Under the pieces are notes generated by a model that worked only from the letters and a program-made list of their open reading frames with translations, ran no database searches and was not told where the DNA came from. This document shows, piece after piece, positions 1 through 4,836 of a stretch of DNA of 64,000 nucleotides; positions within the stretch are counted from its first letter, which is position 1, and every line of letters starts with the position of its first letter. Source of the stretch: Candidatus Saccharimonadota bacterium. GTDB taxonomy: Bacteria; Patescibacteriota; Saccharimonadia; Saccharimonadales; Saccharimonadaceae. Position numbers and translations under genes: made by a program. The stretch lies in NCBI GenBank assembly GCA_017524405.1, contig JAFWSJ010000002.1, forward strand, positions 18,533 through 82,532. The letters are read 5' to 3'.

Positions 1-705
1 TTCCTGGATGTCTTCAAAAGGAATCAGCACAGTCGCGAGTCGGCCATCGAGGTGATATTCGACGCGCTTGATGAGATCTGCTTTGTAATCGAGAATGCGC
101 GGGGATTTCTTCGAGAAATCGCGGCGGCGTTCCTCCATTTCAGCAATCTGGGCGCCAGCGTCAATGAGCTCAGCCGAAGTGCGGAAATCCGTCGCGCTAG
201 TCGTCTGGGAAGTAAGTCCCAAAGTATCCGAAAGGATGCCATAGAGCAAATCTTCGGCGCACTGCGCATCGATGGCAATATTCTGATCTTTGAAAATCTT
301 AAACAATAGGGCGCAGCAGCTCGACTCGGTCTCGAAAATGCTCTGATACGGGAAGTCGAGGTCGGCCTCAGTTTCGTGGTGATCGATTACAAAAACTGGC
401 GTTTCATAGAGACAATTCTTGATAACTGGATCGTCGAGCAGCTTCGATAGCAAAATCGAGCTAGCCGTATCGACGATAATGAAAGCGTCGGCTTTGTACG
501 GGAAATCATTCGTTACCCTGTCCCAGCCAGCAAAATAACGCATGTATTTCGGAATATCTACCGGGCAATAAAGCGTCACTTCCTCGTTCGAAAGAGCTTC
601 CTCGAGGGCCAAAGCGGCGCCCAAAGAATCGCCATCAGGATTTTCGGCCTGAATAACGCAAATATGTTTTTTGTCTTTAATAAACTCTGAAAATTGATTG
701 TACAT
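1..705 (-). CDS. DHH-family phosphoesterase (nanoRNase/pAp phosphatase-like), 3' end outside window
   Basis: The reading frame starts at ATG 705 and stays open to base 1, so 235 codons are visible and the C-terminus is missing. The N-terminal DHH domain is clear: D24-G-D26 of motif I, an Asp at about residue 78 in IVDTA, and the signature DHH at about residues 107-109 (VIDHHET). These residues bind the two metal ions in DHH phosphoesterases. Family members of this shape (NrnA-like) degrade 2-5-nt RNAs or dephosphorylate pAp in the cytosol. The substrate cannot be told from this fragment, and the C-terminal DHHA1 domain is out of view. A TAAAAT -10 box (713-718, minus strand) lies 7 nt from the ATG, so the mRNA is probably leaderless. 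Confidence 0.85.
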   Translation of the reverse strand, partial: MYNQFSEFIKDKKHICVIQAENPDGDSLGAALALEEALSNEEVTLYCPVDIPKYMRYFAGWDRVTNDFPYKADAFIIVDTASSILLSKLLDDPVIKNCLYETPVFVIDHHETEADLDFPYQSIFETESSCCALLFKIFKDQNIAIDAQCAEDLLYGILSDTLGLTSQTTSATDFRTSAELIDAGAQIAEMEERRRDFSKKSPRILDYKADLIKRVEYHLDGRLATVLIPFEDIQE

Positions 706-723
706 CAATTATATTTTAGCATA

Positions 724-966
724 TCAATAGCTAATCTGGCTGCTCGGCACTCTCTGGAGCATCTCCGCTAATGAGTAGCTATAGTGGCGACGTAGATAGA
801 TGTCGTCAAAATAGGCTGACGTAACCTTCGTACCGTACTTTTTGCCAAACGCAAATTCCGTACTGAAGGCATAGTTTACCAGTTTTACCTGGTAGCGTTC
901 CTGGTTGAATTCGAACTCAACCTGGCGGCCGCTCCACAACAGCTGCCTCAAAGTTCCCTCTGACAT
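724..966 (-). CDS. Hypothetical protein, 80 aa
   Basis: Function not recognised. I place the start at ATG 966 because GAGGT lies just upstream of it. The longer in-frame extension to 1149 would read antisense through tRNA-Trp and is rejected. The protein begins MSEGTLRQLL, has no membrane segment or cysteine, and is rich in aromatic residues (about 14 Phe or Tyr in 80), which suggests a small folded beta-rich cytosolic domain. It sits between the divergent tRNA-Trp promoter and the DHH gene, which is transcribed in the same direction about 20 nt downstream. Confidence 0.6.
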   Translation of the reverse strand: MSEGTLRQLLWSGRQVEFEFNQERYQVKLVNYAFSTEFAFGKKYGTKVTSAYFDDIYLRRHYSYSLAEMLQRVPSSQISY

Positions 967-1013
967 TTTTACCTCACACTTTTTGTTAGTCTTATTGTAG
1001 CACAGGTTTATGA

Positions 1014-1019
1014 TATAAT
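1014..1019 (+). promoter_or_regulatory. -10 box of tRNA-Trp promoter
   Basis: A perfect TATAAT lies 10 nt before the mature 5' end of tRNA-Trp and is preceded by TATGA, a TRTG-type extended -10. No good -35 box is visible; TTATTG at 992-997 is the nearest candidate. Confidence 0.7.
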
Positions 1020-1029
1020 TAGCAAAGTT

Positions 1030-1105
1030 AGGGGCGTAGCTCAGTTGGTAGAGCACTGGTCTCCAAAACCAGGTGTCGCGAGTTCGAGTCTTGCCGCCCC
1101 TGCCA
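1030..1105 (+). tRNA. tRNA-Trp (anticodon CCA)
   Basis: A complete 76-nt cloverleaf can be drawn by eye: acceptor AGGGGCG/CGCCCCT, D-arm GCTC/GAGC, anticodon stem CTGGT/ACCAG enclosing CTCCAAA (anticodon CCA), a 5-nt variable loop, T-arm GCGAG/CTTGC with TTCGAGT, discriminator G and an encoded CCA end. Anticodon CCA together with discriminator G is the usual bacterial tRNA-Trp identity. Confidence 0.97.
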
Positions 1106-1111
1106 AGCAAT

Positions 1112-1142
1112 CGGGCACTTTTCTTCAAAAGAAAAGTTCCCG
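1112..1142 (+). other. Strong hairpin behind tRNA-Trp
   Basis: A nearly perfect inverted repeat, CGGGcACTTTTCTT pairing with AGAAAAGTTCCCG over a CAAA loop, starts 7 nt after the tRNA. No T-tract follows, so it looks more like a 3'-trailer or processing hairpin than a terminator. A similar ACTTTTCTT/AAGAAAAG stem recurs in the RNA unit at about 2027-2050. Confidence 0.6.
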
Positions 1143-1163
1143 ACGTCAAAAGAACTCATTATG

Positions 1164-1198
1164 AAAAAGATTCCAGGCGCATGTCCTGGAATCTTTTT
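1164..1198. terminator. Bidirectional Rho-independent terminator
   Basis: AGATTCCAGG and CCTGGAATCT form a perfect stem over a 7-nt loop, flanked by A5 and T5, so it can stop tRNA-Trp transcription on the plus strand and the 1241-1774 gene on the minus strand. Confidence 0.85.
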
Positions 1199-1205
1199 GA
1201 TTATA

Positions 1206-1231
1206 GTTAGGCGTATGCCCTAACTTCTTTT
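1206..1231 (+). terminator. Second, weaker terminator hairpin
   Basis: GTTAGGC pairs with GCCCTAAC (one bulged C) over GTAT, followed by TTCTTTTT. It backs up the terminator just upstream. Confidence 0.5.
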
Positions 1232-1240
1232 TGCCTTTGA

Positions 1241-1774
1241 TTATTTCTTGTAGATTTCGACGTTGTAGAGCTTGCCGCCCATCATCGTGATGTCGATGCC
1301 GTAGCGAAGGTCGGCGTAAGTCAGATAGCGATAATGGCCGAAGTTCGTGATGCGCGTGTAGCCGAAATAAGTGGCAAAATCTGAGATTGTCGCGAGCGGA
1401 TAACCGCGGTATCTCAGCGAAACATCGTCAAAACTAGCGCCGTCGGTCGTCGTAAAGAAGCCGAGACGACTAATTCTTCCCTCCGAATCTAGCGCGAACA
1501 AGATATTATTCCAAGAATAGCTATAGTTTGGATCGACGATAATATTATCGCGCACCTCGCGCTCCGGTTCTTCCCCGAGAAATAGCCCATTCAGGCTGAT
1601 TTTGGAGTAATCCACCTCTGCATCGAGGGCATTATTGCGCCGGACGCGGTTCGAAAGCACCACGATAACATCGAGAACGACTAGCAAAACGAGAAAAAAT
1701 AGCATCACGATCCAAAACAAACGCATGCGGCGACGCATTGGTTCGTAAGAACGGCGCATTTTTCGCTTAGCCAT
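1241..1774 (-). CDS. Hypothetical membrane-anchored protein, 177 aa
   Basis: Function not recognised. The first 16 residues are highly basic and are followed by one long hydrophobic segment (about residues 17-42), so the protein should sit in the cytoplasmic membrane with a soluble C-terminal domain of about 130 residues, probably outside. The C-terminal domain is rich in Tyr and Asp with alternating polar and hydrophobic runs, as in a small beta fold. GGAAGG lies 2 nt before the start and a TATAAT box (1798-1803, minus) lies 23 nt upstream, so the gene has its own short-leader promoter. It diverges from the RNA array at 1.8-3.0 kb. The first 170 nt downstream hold only terminators and tRNA-Trp. 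Confidence 0.7.
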   Translation of the reverse strand: MAKRKMRRSYEPMRRRMRLFWIVMLFFLVLLVVLDVIVVLSNRVRRNNALDAEVDYSKISLNGLFLGEEPEREVRDNIIVDPNYSYSWNNILFALDSEGRISRLGFFTTTDGASFDDVSLRYRGYPLATISDFATYFGYTRITNFGHYRYLTYADLRYGIDITMMGGKLYNVEIYKK

Positions 1775-1830
1775 AACCTTCCCTTTTAATTACAGAAATT
1801 ATACCACTTGTGCTATTTGAGGGTAAATTC

Positions 1831-1859
1831 TTGACAATTTTTGCGAAGTGTGCTATAAT
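1831..1859 (+). promoter_or_regulatory. Consensus promoter of RNA unit 1
   Basis: TTGACA (1831-1836), a 17-nt spacer ending in TGTGC, then TATAAT (1854-1859): a textbook sigma-70 promoter with an extended -10, the strongest in the window. No large ORF follows it. Confidence 0.9.
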
Positions 1860-2063
1860 GAGTGTAAGCATGTATCTCATGCCCGGTTTTTGGGCTACAT
1901 AACCTGAGATTCTACCCCTAGATCGAGGTCCCAAAAACTAAATTATACTGACAGTGTCAGGGTTCCTTACGAGAACAGAGACAGAAAGAGTTGAAAAACG
2001 TGCACCTTCTATGTGCGATTTTTATAAACTTTTCTTGCATCAAGAAAAGCGAGGTGAACAACT

Positions 2064-2141
2064 ATGAAGAACGATAAGGAACAGAGGGGGTTGTACGTTC
2101 CCTCCTCTTATAGCAACAACTCTTCAAAACAAGTCTCATAG
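2064..2141 (+). CDS. Possible 25-residue peptide inside RNA unit 1
   Basis: ATG 2064 follows GAGGTG with a 7-nt spacing, and the frame runs to TAG at 2141. The product is polar and Ser/Asn-rich, starting MKNDKEQRGL and ending SSKQVS, with no signal peptide or hydrophobic segment. The good spacing and the hairpin just upstream of the ribosome binding site favour real translation, perhaps as a regulatory leader peptide. Its length is also compatible with chance. The tail does not resemble a tmRNA proteolysis tag, which normally ends in small hydrophobic residues such as LAA. Confidence 0.35.
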   Translation: MKNDKEQRGLYVPSSYSNNSSKQVS

Positions 2142-2180
2142 CCAAGTCGGCCACCACAGAGCTGACAAACAAATCTAACG

Positions 2181-2216
2181 AGCCTCCCGACGACGTATGT
2201 CTAAGGAGGCTTTTCT
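2181..2216 (+). terminator. Terminator of RNA unit 1
   Basis: AGCCTCC pairs with GGAGGCT across a loop containing GACGACG, followed by TTTTCT. The next -35 box begins 2 nt further on. Confidence 0.8.
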
Positions 2217-2217
2217 A

Positions 2218-2245
2218 TTGACTTTTTCAAAAAATCATATATAAT
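2218..2245 (+). promoter_or_regulatory. Promoter of RNA unit 2
   Basis: TTGACT (2218-2223), a 16-nt spacer, TATAAT (2240-2245). It abuts the previous terminator, so the two units are separately transcribed. Confidence 0.85.
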
Positions 2246-2251
2246 AACTCT

Positions 2252-2496
2252 TGCGGAATCGTTAAGAATAATACCCTTTTGTAGCACTTAACCGGGTTCC
2301 GCGTGGAACGTAGCTGCTTTTTTACAAACGAATGACCATATATTACCGACCCTTTCTGACGACGCGATGCAGGGTCTGAGATTTTTCTACAACAATTCAA
2401 TCTCACATTCGTCTCTCATAGAACGCCTTTGGGCAGCTATTAGTACTATTGACGCCAGCGTTCGGCGGGCCCCGCAGTTTATTTGCGGGGTTTTTA
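2252..2496 (+). ncRNA. Structured RNA unit 2 (about 245 nt, unknown class)
   Basis: No credible ORF. The sequence folds by eye into a 5' stem-loop (GCGGAA 2253-2258 with TTCCGC 2297-2302; GTTAAG 2261-2266 with CTTAAC 2287-2292). A nested multibranch domain follows: GGAACG 2305 with CGTTC 2459, AGCTGC 2312 with GCAGCT 2433, ACGAATG 2328 with CATTCGT 2406. Two hairpins sit inside it (GACCCT/AGGGTC at 2348-2376 and GAGATT/AATCTC at 2378-2404). Seven helices of 5-7 bp in consistent nesting is unlikely to be chance. It lies between its own promoter and terminator, so it should be a free-standing RNA. Confidence 0.7.
2470..2495 (+). terminator. Terminator of RNA unit 2
   Basis: CCCCGCA and TGCGGGG form a perfect 7-bp stem over GTTTATT, followed by T5. 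Confidence 0.95.
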
Positions 2497-2498
2497 AA

Positions 2499-2526
2499 TT
2501 GACTTTTTGCGAAAAATAGGTATAAT
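2499..2526 (+). promoter_or_regulatory. Promoter of RNA unit 3
   Basis: TTGACT (2499-2504), a 16-nt spacer, TATAAT (2521-2526), 3 nt after the previous T-tract. Confidence 0.85.
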
Positions 2527-2532
2527 TTGCGG

Positions 2533-2757
2533 CAAGAGCGCCGCCTGATAGCTTCCGCGGTGCTTGCTTCTATATATAAGAGTCGATTGCGTAGCTAAAA
2601 AGAGCCGATCTATGGGCAGAACAAAAATTACTCCTTTCTAAAGATAAGATCGTTTCGTATTAGGTTACCGCATTTTTCGTCTGTTAGGAGATATATATCT
2701 TCAGCAATTGACTCTGGCTCTTTTGGGTCCTGCATCTTCGGATACAGGACCTTTTTT
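2533..2757 (+). ncRNA. Structured RNA unit 3 (about 225 nt) with a long-range pseudoknot
   Basis: No credible ORF. Segment A, AGAGTCGATTGC (2579-2590), pairs with A' at 2704-2715 (12 bp, one G-U). Segment B, AAAAGAGCC (2598-2606), pairs with B', GGCTCTTTT (2716-2724), 9 bp perfect. The order A-B-A'-B' with A' and B' directly abutting is a pseudoknot geometry, or else two exclusive states. A 5' hairpin (GCAAG/CTTGC around 2532-2570) precedes it. The enclosed region carries an unpaired-looking CTCCTTTCT (2631-2639), which is shared with unit 4. A P2/P4-like pseudoknot recalls RNase P RNA, but the conserved GAGGAAAGUC core is absent. Confidence 0.7.
2725..2757 (+). terminator. Terminator of RNA unit 3
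   Basis: GGTCCTGcATC and GATaCAGGACC pair over TTCG and are followed by T6. Almost the same hairpin ends unit 4. Confidence 0.95.
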
Positions 2758-2758
2758 A

Positions 2759-2786
2759 TTGACTTTTTTGATTTTTCGTATATAAT
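2759..2786 (+). promoter_or_regulatory. Promoter of RNA unit 4
   Basis: TTGACT (2759-2764), a 16-nt T-rich spacer, TATAAT (2781-2786). It closely resembles the unit 2 promoter. Confidence 0.85.
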
Positions 2787-2792
2787 AATCCT

Positions 2793-3040
2793 CAGAAAGC
2801 TTGCGCTCTGGAAGACGCAGGTTTTTGGCATGGGCTTTGGCCGCGTTTTTCATGTATTCATAAGTCACCATTAGGTTAGCTTAAGGGATACCTCCAGACA
2901 ATTTAATATTCAATTTCAAGTGCTACCGCAAAGTGCAATTTCGTTAGCCCGCGACCAAGCCCATGCCTATTGCTCCTTTCTCGGCGTATATCGCATCTCC
3001 GAGAAGTGGGTCCTGCATCTTACGATGCAGGACCCTTTTT
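2793..3040 (+). ncRNA. Structured RNA unit 4 (about 248 nt, unknown class)
   Basis: No credible ORF. GGCATGGGCTT (2827-2837) is perfectly complementary to AAGCCCATGCC (2957-2967), and the helix continues inward through GG/CC and CGCG/CGCG (2950-2953). This closes a loop of about 100 nt. Downstream come CTCCTTTCT (2973-2981), a CTCGG/CCGAG hairpin (2980-3003) and the terminator. The promoter, terminator and CTCCTTTCT box are shared with unit 3, but the body differs, so these look like diverged members of one RNA family or a recombining cassette. Confidence 0.7.
3008..3040 (+). terminator. Terminator of RNA unit 4
   Basis: GGGTCCTGCATC and GATGCAGGACCC form a perfect 12-bp stem over TTAC, followed by T5. 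Confidence 0.97.
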
Positions 3041-3041
3041 A

Positions 3042-3070
3042 TTGACTTTTTATCTGATAATTCTTAAGAT
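3042..3070 (+). promoter_or_regulatory. Promoter of the ABC exporter operon (leaderless)
   Basis: TTGACT (3042-3047), a 17-nt spacer, TAAGAT (3065-3070). The predicted start of transcription falls on or within 2 nt of ATG 3079. The T-rich ATTGACTTTTT block repeats that of the RNA units. Confidence 0.75.
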
Positions 3071-3078
3071 TATATGGT

Positions 3079-4836
3079 ATGTTCCGCATTTTCCGAAACT
3101 TTACCAAGAGAGATTGTCTTTTTTTGATTGGCGGCGTTTTGCTCGTAGCTTCACAGGTGGGGCTCGAGCTAAAAATGCCAGATTTCATGTCCGAAATTAC
3201 GCGCCTTGTCGAGACGCCGGGCAGCGATATTCGCGACATTTTATTAAATGGCGGGCTAATGTTGCTCTGCGCGCTCGGCGCATTCTTCGCGACGATTTTT
3301 GCCGGTTACTGCTTCGCGAGGGCGAGCGCCAGCCTTTCGATGAATGTGCGCAAAAAGCTTTTTGACAAGGTTGAAGAGCTTGACATGCACGAGGTGAAAA
3401 AGTTCTCGACGAGTAGCCTCATTACGCGCACGACGAATGACATCACGCAGATCCAAATGTTTGTGGCGATGGGCGCGCAGATGCTGGTGCGCGCGCCGCT
3501 CACGGCGATTTGGGCAATCACGAAAATCGCTGGCAAGAGCTGGCAGTGGAGTACCGTAACGGCAATTGCGGTCGTGGTCCTACTTTCTGTTATGATTTCC
3601 GTTTTGTCGGTCGTGATTCCGCGTTTCAAAATTGTCCAAAAATTGACGGATCGTATCAATGGTGTTACCCGCGAGCATTTGACTGGCATTCGAGTCGTCC
3701 GCGCGTTCAATGCAGAGAGATACCAAGAGCAGAAATTTGACAAGGTTAACCACGATCTCACTAGTACGCACCTCTTCAATGAGCGTATGCTTTCGCTGCT
3801 CTCGCCAGCGATGTATCTTGTGATGAACGGCGTCACGCTCGCGATTTATGTGACGGGCGCATATATCATCGCAAACGCCGCGATGCCGGACAGGCTCGGG
3901 ATTTTTTCGGACATGGTCGTGTTTTCGTCCTATGCAATTCATGTGATTTTTAGTTTCCTCATGGTCACGATGGTACTAATGCTGATGCCGCGCGCGCAAG
4001 TTTCGGCTGGCCGCATTAACGAAGTGATGAAAGAAAAAATCACGATCAAGGATGGCAATTTTGACGACGAGACCGCCGAAAAAGGCACGGTCGAATTCCG
4101 CAACGTTTCGTTTAAATACCCAGACGCCGAGGAATACTTGCTCCGCGGTATTTCATTCCGCGCCGAGAAGGGCGAGACGGTCGCATTTGTCGGTTCGACC
4201 GGCTCCGGCAAAACTACACTCGTCAATCTCATCCCGCGTTTTTACGATGCAACGAGCGGCGAGGTTTTCGTCGATGGCGTGAATGTGCGCGACTTTAAAC
4301 AAGAAGCGCTACATAATCGCATCGCATATGTGCCGCAAAAAGCCGTGATGTTCGACGGCAGCGTTTCGTATAATGTAGCCTACGGCGACAATGGTCGCGA
4401 AAAGACAAGCGATACGGCCGTAAAGAAAGCTATCAAGACCGCGCAGGCTCAGCACTTCGTGGAGAAAATGCCGGACAGCTACGACGCGCACATCGCGCAA
4501 GGCGGCACGAATATTTCTGGCGGACAGAAGCAGCGCCTCGCAATCGCACGCGCAATCGCACGTGACCCAGAAATCTATATTTTCGACGATAGCTTCTCTG
4601 CCCTCGACTTTAAAACCGACGCCGCGCTCCGCCACGAACTAAAGAAGCAGACTGGCGACGCGACGAATCTCATTGTCGCGCAGCGCATCGGGACGATCAT
4701 GCATGCCGATAAAATTCTCGTGCTCGACGAAGGCAAATGCGTCGGCATGGGCACCCACCAAGAACTCATGAAGAATTGTCCAGTTTATCAGCAAATTGCA
4801 TTGTCTCAGTTGACGGAAAAGGAGCTCAATGTTTAA
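3079..4836 (+). CDS. ABC exporter half-transporter with degenerate ATP site
   Basis: A 585-residue type IV ABC exporter: an N-terminal six-helix membrane domain (about 1-315) and a C-terminal nucleotide-binding domain. The Walker A GSTGSGKTT (about 372) and signature ISGGQ (about 479) are intact. The Walker B reads IFDDS, with Asp in place of the catalytic Glu (about 503), and the H-loop His is Gln (AQRIGTI, about 535). This pattern is typical of the inactive site of heterodimeric exporters such as BmrC/BmrD and TM287/288. The partner gene follows with an 8-nt overlap. The substrate is unknown; drugs, lipids or peptides are all possible. The start is set by the promoter, which leaves no room for a leader. 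Confidence 0.93.
   Translation: MFRIFRNFTKRDCLFLIGGVLLVASQVGLELKMPDFMSEITRLVETPGSDIRDILLNGGLMLLCALGAFFATIFAGYCFARASASLSMNVRKKLFDKVEELDMHEVKKFSTSSLITRTTNDITQIQMFVAMGAQMLVRAPLTAIWAITKIAGKSWQWSTVTAIAVVVLLSVMISVLSVVIPRFKIVQKLTDRINGVTREHLTGIRVVRAFNAERYQEQKFDKVNHDLTSTHLFNERMLSLLSPAMYLVMNGVTLAIYVTGAYIIANAAMPDRLGIFSDMVVFSSYAIHVIFSFLMVTMVLMLMPRAQVSAGRINEVMKEKITIKDGNFDDETAEKGTVEFRNVSFKYPDAEEYLLRGISFRAEKGETVAFVGSTGSGKTTLVNLIPRFYDATSGEVFVDGVNVRDFKQEALHNRIAYVPQKAVMFDGSVSYNVAYGDNGREKTSDTAVKKAIKTAQAQHFVEKMPDSYDAHIAQGGTNISGGQKQRLAIARAIARDPEIYIFDDSFSALDFKTDAALRHELKKQTGDATNLIVAQRIGTIMHADKILVLDEGKCVGMGTHQELMKNCPVYQQIALSQLTEKELNV

Larger units (their letters stand above)
1866..2216 (+). ncRNA. Structured RNA unit 1 (about 350 nt, unknown class)
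   Basis: The unit runs from a consensus promoter to an intrinsic terminator. Visible pairings include ATCTCA/TGAGAT at the 5' end closing over GCCC/GGGC, CTGAC/GTCAG, GTTC/GAAC, GCAC/GTGC and CTTTTCTT/AAGAAAAG just before a Shine-Dalgarno sequence. GTTTTTGGG near the 5' end is also the exact complement of CCCAAAAAC about 55 nt later, so two mutually exclusive folds exist. A 25-codon ORF with a good ribosome binding site lies in the 3' half. It could be a regulated leader for that peptide, a dual-function RNA or a plain ncRNA. It does not match the tmRNA, RNase P, SRP or 6S hallmarks I know. Confidence 0.55.

Noticed and set aside
724..1149. 141-codon frame covering tRNA-Trp on the minus strand
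   Set aside because: The first 61 codons are antisense to the tRNA and its promoter; only the part from 966 is kept.
1866..2216. tmRNA as identity of RNA unit 1
   Set aside because: No tRNA-Ala-like ends, no encoded CCA, and the short ORF does not end in an LAA-type tag.
2533..2757. RNase P RNA as identity of RNA unit 3
   Set aside because: The pseudoknot is similar in topology, but the conserved GAGGAAAGUC and ACAGAA core sequences are missing and the RNA is too short for class A.
2717..2760. Extra promoter in the A' strand of unit 3 (internal TTGACT)
   Set aside because: No -10 box lies at a suitable distance; the sequence is explained by pairing with the A strand.
2628..2831. 67-codon minus-strand frame across RNA units 3 and 4
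   Set aside because: It crosses a terminator and a promoter and has no ribosome binding site; the structured RNA interpretation explains the sequence better.
1831..3040. CRISPR array or insertion sequence
   Set aside because: The repeated parts are promoters and terminators, not regular short direct repeats, and there is no transposase or terminal inverted repeat.
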